This document shows, one piece after another, positions 1 to 8,874 of a DNA stretch of 64,000 nt. The notes below the pieces were generated by a model. That model had not been told where the DNA came from. It was given only the letters and a program-made list of their open reading frames with translations, and searched no databases. Source of the stretch: DATBRG01 sp036560445 (lineage in GTDB: Bacteria; Pseudomonadota; Gammaproteobacteria; Burkholderiales; Methylophilaceae); assembly GCA_036560445.1 (NCBI GenBank), contig DATBRG010000006.1:1-64000 (forward strand), given 5' to 3'. Both the position numbers and the translations under genes were made by a program. Position 1 is the first letter of the stretch. Each line of letters starts with the position of its first letter.

Positions 1-1712
1 AGGAAATACTGCTCATCCAGACCGCCCACTTGTTCATACAAAGCTTTTGAAATTAATAGGCAGGCTGCCGTCACAGCCGGCACCTCTATCGGTTGAGGTT
101 TGACTGGCTCAGTATCTGGCATACCTTTACCAGGGTGCGCATTACTCCACATGCCATCAATAGCCGCAAAACGTTCAAACACCATGCCTGCATGCTGGAT
201 TGAGCCATCTTCATAAAGCAGCTTTGGCGCAATGGCCCCCGCATTTTTAAGTGCAGTGTATTCACTCAGAAGCTTACTCACCCAACCTTTAGAATCAGGT
301 AACACATCAGAATTTAATAGCAGCAAATGCTTTGCAGTTGCCAGCCCGGCAGCCACATTATTGGCTCCCGCGTAGCCTAGATTCATGCCGTAGGTGATTG
401 CCTTGAATGGCACCTGAAAAATCGGCGCTTGGTCGGCACAGTAACGAAAGAAAAGGTTTTCGTGCTTGGGGTCGTCGAGCACGTAGATCAGCTCAATATC
501 TTTCTTAAAATCAGGGTCGTCCGCAAATTGGCTGAGCTGGTATTTAAGAAAATCGATGCGGCCATAAAGTGGGACGATCACGCTCACTTTAGGATTAGTG
601 GGTAGCGTTCCAAACCGTTGTTGCTTGAGTAAAAACTGCGATTTATCTGGATAAGCCAAACCCATCTGCAAGGCCTCACCCATATGCTCATCCAGCATTT
701 TCTTGAACCCGTCTTTACTGATATCCAAATAGGATAAGGCTATGCGGCTAAACTCTTGGCGATCATCCAGCTTCTTGGGGGCTACCTCCACTATTAGCGT
801 ATCTTTATTTGATGCAGTTACCTTAACCGATATTTTTGTAGGGCCATCTTCTGCACTTGTCTGGATACAACTGATAAAGCCCGCAGTTTTTGCTTTGTTA
901 CCAATCTCGGTAAACCCATGCTTCAAATCTTCCCGCGCAATTAAGGTTGGTGCAGCATAAAGATCATACTTCGTGCCACCGATAGTCGTTTGCATTGAGA
1001 CGATGTCAGCAGTCCCTGAAAATACCCATCCACTGCTGAATAAGACACCTCCGGGCAACCAGTAACAATAGTCGAATGCAGCCCTGATTGCAGTTTCCTT
1101 CTGTCCCGGCACTGCATATTTACTGAGCAAAGAATAGAGACCATCGTAACCTTGAGACTCAGCTACGGAGAGCATTTCACCAAAGTAAGAGTTGAAAGTA
1201 GGGTTGGCTTTTAATTCCTGACTTAGCTGATAGCTCAGCACTTTTGTTCCGGCCCCATTTTCCAATGTAATGGTGCCGCCTTGTGTGGATTTTGGTGCAT
1301 CTACCAGTAGTAAAAATCCTAGCTGGTGATCATCAGAATCAACGCCTAGTTTGACGTTGATCTCCGGCCTTTCGTACCTATGCAGTTTGGATATGAAATC
1401 TTTTTCCTGACCACCCAGATGTACTGATTTGATAGGGTCATCCTGATCTTGAGCCCATCCAAAAAAAATCAGCGTATCGCTGATTTTACAAGCCAGATCT
1501 ATCGCCGCATTCAGCCCCCCGGGTTTGACACTAACATTAGCCTCAGATGGTGATTTTGAACTTACATCCGATGTTATCTGTGCTTCATTGCTAACAATGC
1601 TCGCAACCTCATCATCTACCTCTGGGCTTAGTGCGCTCGGCGGATTAACAGTTCTTGCCAGCAGGTTTTTCATGAGGCTTGGCGGGGCCTTCCTTGGCTT
1701 CATTCTTGCCAT
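1..1712 (-). CDS. Glycosyltransferase family 2 protein, partial (3' end outside window)
   Basis: About 570 residues are visible and the reading frame is open to the left edge. From about residue 378 there is a GT-A fold glycosyltransferase: the nucleotide-binding start VSVIVPLYGR, a GYAGANN segment, LLLLNSDV as the DxD-like metal site near residue 466, and GGLDEQYF near the edge as acceptor region. The N-terminal ~370 residues are not a domain I recognise. The ATG at 1712 lies two bases after the stop of the HlyD-type gene and has a GGAAGAA Shine-Dalgarno, so it is the last visible gene of a secretion operon. By context it may glycosylate the exported substrate or make a surface glycan; that is inference. 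Confidence 0.82.
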   Translation of the reverse strand, partial: MARMKPRKAPPSLMKNLLARTVNPPSALSPEVDDEVASIVSNEAQITSDVSSKSPSEANVSVKPGGLNAAIDLACKISDTLIFFGWAQDQDDPIKSVHLGGQEKDFISKLHRYERPEINVKLGVDSDDHQLGFLLLVDAPKSTQGGTITLENGAGTKVLSYQLSQELKANPTFNSYFGEMLSVAESQGYDGLYSLLSKYAVPGQKETAIRAAFDYCYWLPGGVLFSSGWVFSGTADIVSMQTTIGGTKYDLYAAPTLIAREDLKHGFTEIGNKAKTAGFISCIQTSAEDGPTKISVKVTASNKDTLIVEVAPKKLDDRQEFSRIALSYLDISKDGFKKMLDEHMGEALQMGLAYPDKSQFLLKQQRFGTLPTNPKVSVIVPLYGRIDFLKYQLSQFADDPDFKKDIELIYVLDDPKHENLFFRYCADQAPIFQVPFKAITYGMNLGYAGANNVAAGLATAKHLLLLNSDVLPDSKGWVSKLLSEYTALKNAGAIAPKLLYEDGSIQHAGMVFERFAAIDGMWSNAHPGKGMPDTEPVKPQPIEVPAVTAACLLISKALYEQVGGLDEQYF

Positions 1713-1714
1713 AT

Positions 1715-3043
1715 TTATTCTTCCCTGAAGGTATGACGCATACGCTGAGTTAACGGTGAGGTGAGGTACTCAATTAATGTATTGTCATGAGTCTTAATAT
1801 AAGCCGTTGCTGGCATACCAGGCTCCAGTTTTACGTGCTCTAGATTCTTTAGTTCGGTCTTATCAATCCTGACATTAGCTGGATAATAAGACGTGTTGCT
1901 TTGGGGATCATCAATAGTATCCCCAGCCACATAATCAACCGTACCTTTCACCATCGGAGTGGTGCGCCGATTATAGGCATTCAACTGGACTTCCGTGGAT
2001 TGCCCTGGGTAGATATTTTCAATATCGGTATTCTTTATCTTCACTTCAATTACCAAGTCATCCGAAACAGGGACAATATCCATAATAGGCTGGCCCGGGT
2101 TAATAACACCGCCCACTGTGGTCACCTTAAGTGCAATGACTTGGCCGCCTATGGGCGCATTGATAGTACGACGGGTCATTGAGTCTTCAGCAGGCCGAAT
2201 ACGTTCAACTATTTCAAATAGCTGGCGACTGGTGTCCTTCAAATCACTATCAGCATCTTGTATGTATTTACTTTTTGTCTCAACCACCTGTAACTGCAAA
2301 TCAGCCACTTTGGCTCTGGTATTGTTGAGATCTGCAGCCTGCGCTCCTAGCTGCTCCCTTTTATCTGTCACTGATTGCTTATAATTAAGTACATCTGCTT
2401 TACCTATAAAATTCTTTTGTAGCAGCCCTTCGCGCATTTCCAGCTGTTCTTGCTTGTATTTGATGTTTTGTTCAATTGCATCAAGTTGCGTCTGATATGA
2501 AGCTACGGCCTGTCTTGAATGCTCAAGCTCATCACCCAGCAGTGAAAGCTGGTCATTTAGAACCCTGCGTTTGGTCTGGAAAAGAGCTGTCTCTTTTGAG
2601 ATAAGGTCGCGCCTTTTATCCGTCAGTGGTTTCTGCAATTCCGCAGGGAAATTAATTGTGTTCGATAGCGTTTTCTCAGCTACCAGGCGAGCTTCCTTGG
2701 CAAGCAAAGCATCATACTGGTCAGTCAGGATGTTGAGGTCAGAACTGCTCTTGGTATCTTCAAGCAGAATTAACGGCTGCCCGGCTTTTACAACATCACC
2801 ATCGTGCACCAATATCTCTTTAACAATACCGCCCTCAAGATGCTGGATAGTTTTGCGATTGCTGGCAATCTTGATCTTGCCTTCAGCTATTACAGCACCA
2901 CTGATAGGCGCAACACTCGCCCAGATAAAGAAACTACCTACTAGCACCACACCAGCAATCATACCCTTGCGGACAATCCGAGTGGCTTGGCCTGATTCAT
3001 CCTCATCGATGGTGGGAATAAAAAACCCGCGCACTAGACTCAT
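1715..3043 (-). CDS. Type I secretion periplasmic adaptor (HlyD/PrtE family)
   Basis: 442 residues, the usual length for this family. A short cytoplasmic N-terminus is followed by one membrane helix (about 30-50), a split biotinyl/lipoyl-like domain (GGIVKEILVHDGDVVKAGQPL, about 90-115), a long coiled-coil hairpin (about 125-285) and a C-terminal beta-barrel part (IGGQVIALKVTT onward). Such proteins link the inner-membrane ABC exporter to an outer-membrane TolC channel. It sits 5 bp behind the ABC exporter gene and 2 bp ahead of the glycosyltransferase. No TolC-type gene or RTX-type substrate gene is visible in the window. Confidence 0.93.
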   Translation of the reverse strand: MSLVRGFFIPTIDEDESGQATRIVRKGMIAGVVLVGSFFIWASVAPISGAVIAEGKIKIASNRKTIQHLEGGIVKEILVHDGDVVKAGQPLILLEDTKSSSDLNILTDQYDALLAKEARLVAEKTLSNTINFPAELQKPLTDKRRDLISKETALFQTKRRVLNDQLSLLGDELEHSRQAVASYQTQLDAIEQNIKYKQEQLEMREGLLQKNFIGKADVLNYKQSVTDKREQLGAQAADLNNTRAKVADLQLQVVETKSKYIQDADSDLKDTSRQLFEIVERIRPAEDSMTRRTINAPIGGQVIALKVTTVGGVINPGQPIMDIVPVSDDLVIEVKIKNTDIENIYPGQSTEVQLNAYNRRTTPMVKGTVDYVAGDTIDDPQSNTSYYPANVRIDKTELKNLEHVKLEPGMPATAYIKTHDNTLIEYLTSPLTQRMRHTFREE

Positions 3044-3048
3044 GTAAC

Positions 3049-4758
3049 TTATGCTCCCTTAACCAGCGAAACTTGAGCTGGATTGCTGGCTTCCGGAGCC
3101 GGGGTCACGTTCTGCATTACTTCTTCCCTATCACCGAAATTCAACTGACGGCCCTGTTCTAGCACTAAGAGTTTGTCGATATCACGTAACACGCTTGGTT
3201 TGTGGCTAACAATGATCAGAGTGGTCTTGCGAGCTTTCAATTCACGTATCATGCGCATAAAAGCCAGCTCGGAAGGGCCGTCGAGATTGGCGTTTGGCTC
3301 ATCCAATACTACCAGTTTAGGATTACCAAACAGAGCTCGGGCAAGACCTATAAGCTGACGCTGACCAGCAGAAAGGAAACTGCCAGCTTCGCCAATATCG
3401 GTATCGTAGCCCTGCGGCAAACGTAGAATAAAATCATGTGCGCCTGCCAGCTTGGCAGCATCAATAATGGCTGCTGTATTGGCGATAGGATCCCCAAGGC
3501 GGGCAATATTCTCAGCGACAGTACCGGCAAATAACTCAACCATTTGCGGCAAATAGCCAATATGCGGCCCTAATTCACGAGTTTGCGCCCACTGATATAC
3601 CTCTGCTCCATCCAACCGTACCGCACCACTATTAGGTTTGTACAAACCCACTAACAAACGAGTTAAAGACGTTTTGCCCGCTGCGCTATTACCGATAATG
3701 CCCAGCGACTGTCCAGCTTGTATGGAAAAATTGATGTTCCTGAGGATTTCCCGGCCTTGTGTGAACGAGAAAAATATCTTTTCCACACTAAGGTTGCCTT
3801 GAAAATCCTGCAAGGTGACATGCTCGGATTCCGGCTGGTAATTAGCCAGCATTTTGTTGAGGCGGCCATAAGCTCCGCGTGCCTTGATAAAAAACTTCCA
3901 GCTCGAGATCACGCGGTCAATCGGTGCCATCATCCTGGACATAATAATGGTTGCTGCAATCATCACGCCTGGAGTTACTGTGCGGTCATTAAGCACAAGA
4001 TAGGCCGCCAAAGTGATGGCAAGTGTGGTTAAGAGGTTTCTTACATACTTAGACCAGTTGGAGACGGCTGCAGATTTCGTAGCGGCAAGCGAATTTTTGA
4101 GTAATGCTTCATCGTGTACCTTCGACCAGCGGCTGGTAACTACCTGCTGCATACTCATGGCATTAATCACTTCGACATTCTTCAGCGAGGAATCGAGAAT
4201 ATCCTGAGATTTACGCAGTGCGACCTGGCCACTCTTCTGGTTTTCTGAACTTAACTTATCTTCCAGGAAGGTGAGGGCCCCGAGAATAACTATACCAATG
4301 AAAGCCATTAGGCATAGCAAGGGGTGAAACAGGTACATTACGACAAAATAAACAGGAATCCAGGGAATCTCGAATATCGCATGCATGCCAGCGCCTGAGA
4401 AAAAAGCTTGCACCGTATGTACATCATCAAGGCCATGACGATTAGACTCACCCGGCCGCGAAACACTAAGCATGCAAGCTAATACCGTCTTTTGCATCAT
4501 GTTCTGCATAGTGTGGGATGTCCGCAGAAACAGAGTTGCCCGGATATATTCTAGGTAATACTGAATACCCATCATGACCACGATTAGCAACGTAAGCATG
4601 ACCAAGGTTTCGTTACTGTGGCTATTCAAAACACGGTCGTATAGTTCCAGGGTGTAGAACGCTGGCATCAGCGTCAGCAGATTAATAACGAAACTGAATA
4701 AGCCAGCATAGATGAAAAACTTCCGGCATTTCAGGATGTATTGTTTGACGGGATCCAT
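3049..4758 (-). CDS. Type I secretion ABC permease/ATPase (PrtD/LipB-like)
   Basis: 569 residues: an N-terminal six-helix exporter domain (about 15-310) fused to an ATPase. Walker A GNSAAGKTS is near 356, the ABC signature LSAGQRQ near 462, and Walker B LVVLDEP near 482 followed by a D-loop and the switch His (VSHKP). There is no N-terminal C39 peptidase or C39-like domain, which matches the PrtD subgroup that exports proteins with a C-terminal secretion signal, such as proteases, lipases or S-layer proteins. It is the first gene of the three-gene minus-strand operon; ~420 bp of leader DNA lies upstream. The substrate is not in view. Confidence 0.93.
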   Translation of the reverse strand: MDPVKQYILKCRKFFIYAGLFSFVINLLTLMPAFYTLELYDRVLNSHSNETLVMLTLLIVVMMGIQYYLEYIRATLFLRTSHTMQNMMQKTVLACMLSVSRPGESNRHGLDDVHTVQAFFSGAGMHAIFEIPWIPVYFVVMYLFHPLLCLMAFIGIVILGALTFLEDKLSSENQKSGQVALRKSQDILDSSLKNVEVINAMSMQQVVTSRWSKVHDEALLKNSLAATKSAAVSNWSKYVRNLLTTLAITLAAYLVLNDRTVTPGVMIAATIIMSRMMAPIDRVISSWKFFIKARGAYGRLNKMLANYQPESEHVTLQDFQGNLSVEKIFFSFTQGREILRNINFSIQAGQSLGIIGNSAAGKTSLTRLLVGLYKPNSGAVRLDGAEVYQWAQTRELGPHIGYLPQMVELFAGTVAENIARLGDPIANTAAIIDAAKLAGAHDFILRLPQGYDTDIGEAGSFLSAGQRQLIGLARALFGNPKLVVLDEPNANLDGPSELAFMRMIRELKARKTTLIIVSHKPSVLRDIDKLLVLEQGRQLNFGDREEVMQNVTPAPEASNPAQVSLVKGA

Positions 4759-5177
4759 ACTTATGGCAAATTTCTATGCAATTGGGTTTGACGGGACATA
4801 AAGTGGCTAGGACTCACCATTTAACATAGTGTCCGTAAACCGCAGGCTCATTAGATGAGATATCATAAATTTTGCCCAACTCTAACCCGATCCTAGTGAT
4901 CGTTCTGGGATTATATGGCATTTAATCTGTGTTTATATACCATATATAAATATGTTGCAAAAATTCAACCGCTTGCATCCCATACAAGCGTCAATTAAGC
5001 CTGATAAATTGGCTAGTTATATCTAACACTGGCTACGGCTAAATACTAGCGCATTCAGTCCAATTCCCCATCAATTAAAAAATTAATTGTAAGTAATTAG
5101 TCAGCCTGATGACTAATGTTCACTAAATGCATTTAGTAACATTTTACAAAATTTATTTTTTATATTAAGGGGTTATC
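4759..5177. other. AT-rich divergent intergenic region
   Basis: This gap separates the secretion operon (minus) from the EF-hand gene (plus), so it should hold both promoters. I see no ORF of credible quality. It contains a perfect 8-bp inverted repeat with 3-nt spacer at 4932-4950 (TTTATATA-cca-TATATAAA) and an AAGGGG ribosome-binding site 5 nt before the EF-hand ATG. No confident -35/-10 pair was identified. Confidence 0.6.
4932..4950. repeat. AT-rich inverted repeat, possible operator
   Basis: TTTATATA and TATATAAA are exact reverse complements separated by three bases. The site lies midway in the divergent intergenic region between the type I secretion operon and the EF-hand gene, about 180 bp from the former and 230 bp from the latter. 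It could be a repressor or activator site, but base composition alone makes such palindromes fairly likely in AT-rich DNA. Confidence 0.35.
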
Positions 5178-5663
5178 ATGACTATTCGATTCAGAAATAT
5201 GGCACTGATTTATGGTGTGTTGTTATCTACAGCTGTATTCTCGGCTCCGGCATTTTCTGCTGACGCCATGTTGGGAACTGGCGGCTATGCTCGCGAATTC
5301 CACAAAATGGCTATGATGAAGATGCTGGATGCTAATGGCGATCATCTGGTAACGCAGGATGAGTTCACCAAATTCTATGAATCCACTTTCGATGAGCTTG
5401 ATACCGACCATGATGGCTCATTGGACGCCAAAGAGTGGGTTGGCGTTGGTGGTGAAAAAGAAGCGATGGTAGGCACTGGTGGCTACAACCGTGAACTTCA
5501 CAAGATGGCGCTGATGAAGGCTATGGACACCGATGGTGATCACAAGGTGACCAAGGCCGAGTTTCTCAAGTTCCATCAGGATGTGTTTGCTGGCATGGAT
5601 CAAAATGGCGATAAACAGCTGAATCCACAGGAATGGCTGGCAAAGCAGACTGGTAGCAAGTAA
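5178..5663 (+). CDS. Exported protein with four EF-hand loops in two tandem repeats
   Basis: 161 residues with a Sec signal peptide (about 1-28, AFSA cleavage). Residues 31-88 and 97-154 are a clear internal duplication (period 66 residues), each starting M(L/V)GTGGY and containing two EF-hand loops: 51-62, 75-86, 117-128 and 141-152. All four have acidic or Asn residues at positions 1, 3 and 5 and Glu at 12. Loops 1, 3 and 4 carry His, His and Lys at position 6 where Gly is canonical. Only 12 residues separate the loops of a pair. It should bind Ca2+ or another hard cation in the periplasm; the physiological role is unknown. A strong terminator follows the gene. Confidence 0.9.
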   Translation: MTIRFRNMALIYGVLLSTAVFSAPAFSADAMLGTGGYAREFHKMAMMKMLDANGDHLVTQDEFTKFYESTFDELDTDHDGSLDAKEWVGVGGEKEAMVGTGGYNRELHKMALMKAMDTDGDHKVTKAEFLKFHQDVFAGMDQNGDKQLNPQEWLAKQTGSK

Positions 5664-5686
5664 AGCTTTTACTGTCGCACAACTCG

Positions 5687-5711
5687 GGCCAGCATCATGC
5701 TGGCCTTTTTT
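5687..5711 (+). terminator. Rho-independent terminator after EF-hand gene
   Basis: GGCCAGCA-tca-TGCTGGCC is a perfect 8-bp stem with 3-nt loop followed by six T. It lies 23 bp after the EF-hand stop and just before the stop of the convergent pgm gene. There is no T-run in the minus direction, so it serves the plus strand. Confidence 0.9.
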
Positions 5712-5713
5712 CT

Positions 5714-7345
5714 TTAGGTAATCACCGTTGGCGTATCGCGCCCAGTGCGCTTGGCTAGCTCAGAAATCTGCAAGGCAATCTTGATCATCTCGGCCAGAGC
5801 CACCTGCGCATCAAGATGATGTTGTTTGACGTCGGGTTCGTAGGCTTCCAGATAGATGCGCAGCGTTGCGCCCTCAGTGCCCGTGCCCGAGAGCCGGAAC
5901 ACGATACGTGAGCCATCGGTAAACAAAATACGTATACCCTGCCCCATGCTTACACTGCCATCTATGGGGTCGGTATAACTGAAGTCATCGCAGCTTTTTA
6001 CCTCATAGCGGCCAAATTTCTTGCCAGGTAAATTATTGAAGCTGGCGTGCAGATGTTGCATAACGCCATTCGCCGCTTCAGTAGGTAGCGCTTCATAATC
6101 ATGGCGAGAATAGACGTTGCGGCCATATTGCGCCCAGTGAGCCATCAGCACCTGTTCTACAGACTGTTTTTTGACAGCGAGGATATTAAGCCAGAACAGT
6201 ACCGCCCACAGGCCATCTTTCTCACGCACATGATCGGAGCCAGTACCAAAACTCTCTTCACCGCATAGCGTTACCTTGCCTGCATCCATCAGGTTGCCAA
6301 AGAACTTCCAGCCCGTCGGAGTCTCGTAACATGGGATACCCAATACTTTTGCAACACGATCCACTGCGGCACTAGTCGGCATAGAGCGCGCCACGCCCGC
6401 GATACCTTTAGCGTAGCCAGGGGCAATCTGGGCATTGGCGGCTATCACGGCCAGGCTATCTGAAGGGGTCACAAAGAATGCTTTGCCCAAAATCATATTA
6501 CGGTCGCCATCACCATCCGATGCCGCGCCAAAATCTGGAGCATTATCCCCATAAAGTATCTCAACTAGCTCGTGTGCGTAGGTCAGGTTAGGATCAGGAT
6601 GTCCTTGGCCGAAGTCCGGTAATGGCACTACGTTCATCACATTATTTTCTGGGGCACCAAGGCGCTTGATGAATATCTCTTTGGCATAGGGCCCGGTGAC
6701 GGCATGCATGCCATCGAACTTCATGCGGAAGCCACTGGTCAATAGGCAGCGAATAGCATTGAAATCGAATAAGGATTGCATGAGGTCAGCGTAATCCGTT
6801 ACTGCATCTATGACTTCAACTTGCATCCCACCCAGATCACTCACGCCTTTTACATCAAGTGCCACATCAGGCGCTTGCAAAATACGGTACTGGCTGATCT
6901 TTTTGCTATTGGCGAAAATAGCTTCAGTAACTTTTTCTGGCGCGGGGCCGCCATTCGCAGTGTTGTACTTGATGCCAAAGTCACCATCCGGCCCGCCTGG
7001 GTTATGGCTAGCGGAAAGAATAATGCCACCATAGGTTTGGTATTTACGGATGATGCAAGAAGCCGCTGGCGTAGAAAGTATGCCTCCCTGCCCTACCAGC
7101 ACGCGACCAAAACCATTGGCCGCTGCCATTTTCAATATTACCTGTATAGCCTCACGATTGTAATAGCGACCATCACCACCTAATGTCAGCGTCGCGCCTT
7201 TGGGTGCAGCTATCGTGTCGAAAATACTTTGGACAAAATTTTCCAGATAGTGTGCTTGCTGAAATACGCCCACTCGTTTGCGCAGACCTGAAGTACCGGG
7301 TTTTTGGTCGCTGAATGGCTGGGTTGAGATAGTTTGCGTAGTCAT
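5714..7345 (-). CDS. pgm: Phosphoglucomutase, alpha-D-glucose phosphate-specific
   Basis: 543 residues, the usual length. It interconverts glucose 1-phosphate and glucose 6-phosphate in the cytosol, linking central carbon to glycogen and nucleotide-sugar synthesis. The phosphoserine loop SASHNP is at 111-116 with catalytic Ser113, the Mg-binding DGDGDR loop is near 278, the sugar-binding loop is GEESFGTGSDH, and the C-terminal phosphate-binding loop is RLSGTGTEG. The gene is monocistronic: a tRNA-Lys gene with its own promoter lies upstream on the other strand. The ATG at 7345 gives the expected N-terminus; its ribosome-binding site is weak. Confidence 0.97.
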   Translation of the reverse strand: MTTQTISTQPFSDQKPGTSGLRKRVGVFQQAHYLENFVQSIFDTIAAPKGATLTLGGDGRYYNREAIQVILKMAAANGFGRVLVGQGGILSTPAASCIIRKYQTYGGIILSASHNPGGPDGDFGIKYNTANGGPAPEKVTEAIFANSKKISQYRILQAPDVALDVKGVSDLGGMQVEVIDAVTDYADLMQSLFDFNAIRCLLTSGFRMKFDGMHAVTGPYAKEIFIKRLGAPENNVMNVVPLPDFGQGHPDPNLTYAHELVEILYGDNAPDFGAASDGDGDRNMILGKAFFVTPSDSLAVIAANAQIAPGYAKGIAGVARSMPTSAAVDRVAKVLGIPCYETPTGWKFFGNLMDAGKVTLCGEESFGTGSDHVREKDGLWAVLFWLNILAVKKQSVEQVLMAHWAQYGRNVYSRHDYEALPTEAANGVMQHLHASFNNLPGKKFGRYEVKSCDDFSYTDPIDGSVSMGQGIRILFTDGSRIVFRLSGTGTEGATLRIYLEAYEPDVKQHHLDAQVALAEMIKIALQISELAKRTGRDTPTVIT

Positions 7346-7387
7346 GAGGGTAAAGCTTTCTAATTACTCCGGCATACACGCCAGAGG

Positions 7388-7416
7388 TTGACACAACGCG
7401 CCTTTATCTTGATAAT
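7388..7416 (+). promoter_or_regulatory. Sigma70-type promoter of tRNA-Lys
   Basis: TTGACA (7388-7393), a 17-bp spacer, and GATAAT (7411-7416) lie 24 bp upstream of the mature 5' end of the tRNA. This is close to consensus and correctly placed; a GC-rich discriminator (GCGCGG) follows the -10, as in stringently controlled stable-RNA promoters. Confidence 0.8.
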
Positions 7417-7439
7417 GCGCGGCTCTAAAGAAGTATCAT

Positions 7440-7515
7440 GGGAGATTAGCTCAGTTGGTAGAGCAGCGGACTCTTAATCCGTTTGTCCGGGGTTCGACCC
7501 CCCGATCTCCCACCA
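7440..7515 (+). tRNA. tRNA-Lys (anticodon CTT)
   Basis: 76 nt cloverleaf with encoded CCA. Acceptor GGGAGAT pairs with ATCTCCC, the T-arm CGGGG-TTCGACC-CCCCG is intact, and the anticodon loop CTCTTAA puts CTT at 34-36, reading AAG. It is followed at once by a hairpin with T-run. Confidence 0.97.
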
Positions 7516-7523
7516 GATTTACC

Positions 7524-7551
7524 AAGGGCCTGCGCATTGCGCGGGCCTTTT
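7524..7551 (+). terminator. Terminator of tRNA-Lys
   Basis: GC-rich imperfect hairpin (AAGGGCCTGCGC-att-GCGCGGGCCTTT) ending in four T, starting 9 bp after the tRNA CCA end. Confidence 0.8.
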
Positions 7552-7688
7552 GCTCTGTGGGACCCCCATTCCTTTATCTTCCCTTGATTCTATCCCAGAC
7601 TGGTCAAAGCATAAAAGCCCGCGAGCACATTTAGCAAGCCCACCATAGGCCTTTATTCGTGCAGCGATTTATCAGATACTCATCACCT

Positions 7689-7931
7689 ATGGTTTGGTAT
7701 TTATATCTGCTGGAGTGCAAAGGCGGCAGTTACTACGCTGGCATTACCAACAACCTGGAGGCGCGCTTTCTTACTCACAAACAAGGCCGGGGTGCGCGCT
7801 ATACCCGCGCAAATCCGCCGATACGTATTCTGGCGTCCAAAACATACCCGGATCGCTCAACAGCTTCGATTGCCGAAGCACAGTTAAAACGCACTGTCAG
7901 GAGCAAGAAACTTGAATTCTTCAATATCTGA
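7689..7931 (+). CDS. GIY-YIG nuclease superfamily protein (YhbQ/UPF0213-like)
   Basis: 80 residues, a single-domain stand-alone GIY-YIG module: WYLYLLEC as first strand, YYAGITN as the degenerate GIY...YIG pair, the Arg-bearing helix LEARFLTHKQG, and a terminal LKR. YhbQ-type proteins are small nucleases of unclear DNA-repair role. A GTG at 7659 would add 10 residues, but the ATG at 7689 gives the family N-terminus. Neither start has a clear Shine-Dalgarno. The next gene overlaps its 3' end by 20 bp, suggesting a two-gene operon. Confidence 0.85.
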   Translation: MVWYLYLLECKGGSYYAGITNNLEARFLTHKQGRGARYTRANPPIRILASKTYPDRSTASIAEAQLKRTVRSKKLEFFNI

Positions 7932-8169
7932 TGATGATTTGAAAGTGGCTGTAAAGGCTGCTTTAGATGGCAACTGGGAGAAAGCGCACCTGATAGCACA
8001 GGAATCAAATGACCTGATTGCGCATTGGATACATGCAGTCCTGCATAAAATCGAACCAGACGATGGTAATAGCCGCTACTGGTACGCTAGGGCACATAGG
8101 AATTATGAAGACTATGCTGACCCGACAGCTGAGCTTAAGGCAATTGCTGCGCATCTGGATAACAAGTGA
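7912..8169 (+). CDS. Conserved small hypothetical protein, TTG start
   Basis: 85 residues, alpha-helical, acidic, no signal peptide or membrane segment, with a tail WYARAHRNYEDYADPTAELKAI. Similar small proteins are known as uncharacterised conserved proteins. I cannot assign a function. The start is TTG at 7912, supported by an AGGAG ribosome-binding site eight bases upstream, which lies inside the GIY-YIG gene. The 20-bp overlap with that gene implies translational coupling. Confidence 0.75.
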   Translation: MNSSISDDDLKVAVKAALDGNWEKAHLIAQESNDLIAHWIHAVLHKIEPDDGNSRYWYARAHRNYEDYADPTAELKAIAAHLDNK

Positions 8170-8382
8170 TTTATGTCCTTAACTAGGTGCAGTGCAGCAA
8201 ATCAGCCAAACCATGGTACATAACTGCACGCATACTCACCAGCGGCCTGATTCTGTAGGGGATACCGTTATTTGCCAGGCAGTGTAGAGCCATTAGCCTT
8301 AGCTATACTTTGATACAAAATTGACATTGAGAAATATCAAAAAAACGCTTAAATTTGGCCTATCAAAAATTCAGGCTAGCAT

Positions 8383-8874
8383 ATGCAACTGATTTGCCGA
8401 TGCTCACTACTCATTCTACTTTTACTATGCGTCAGCCGCATAAGTATTGCTACGACGGAAGATATGTCTTCTCCAGTAGGCCTGTGGAAAACTATCGACG
8501 ACAAGTCTGGCAAGGCAAAGAGTCTAGTGCGGATTTATGAGCAGGATGGCATGCTGTTTGGTCGTATAGAAAAAATACTATCGCCAGGCAAAGAGGAAAA
8601 CACCTGTAATAAATGTAAAGACGAGAGGAAAGATCAGCCGCTACTCGGCTTGCTAATTATGCGACATGCCAAATTTTCAGGTGATGAGTACCGTGATGGC
8701 GATATTGTGGATCCCGAAAACGGTGAAGTTTACCGCTGTAACTTCAGGCTGGAGGATGGTGGCAGCAAATTGGAAATGCACGGATTCCTTGGCATCTCCC
8801 TGTTTGGCAGATCACAGACCTGGGAGCGCCAGCCATCCGTTAACAGCACTTCGGCTAGCTCTGCTAACCACTAA
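8383..8874 (+). CDS. DUF2147 domain protein, exported
   Basis: 163 residues. An N-terminal hydrophobic stretch (about 4-22) looks like a signal peptide. The rest matches DUF2147, a small lipocalin-like beta barrel: SPVGLWKTIDDKSG near the start, then CNKCKDERKDQPLLGLLIM, DGDIVDPENGEVYRC and the final ISLFGRSQTWER. Members are periplasmic and of unknown ligand. The alternative upstream start at 8355 is in another frame and not credible. Its TAA stop overlaps the TAG stop of the convergent LexA-like gene (8871-8874). Confidence 0.85.
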   Translation: MQLICRCSLLILLLLCVSRISIATTEDMSSPVGLWKTIDDKSGKAKSLVRIYEQDGMLFGRIEKILSPGKEENTCNKCKDERKDQPLLGLLIMRHAKFSGDEYRDGDIVDPENGEVYRCNFRLEDGGSKLEMHGFLGISLFGRSQTWERQPSVNSTSASSANH

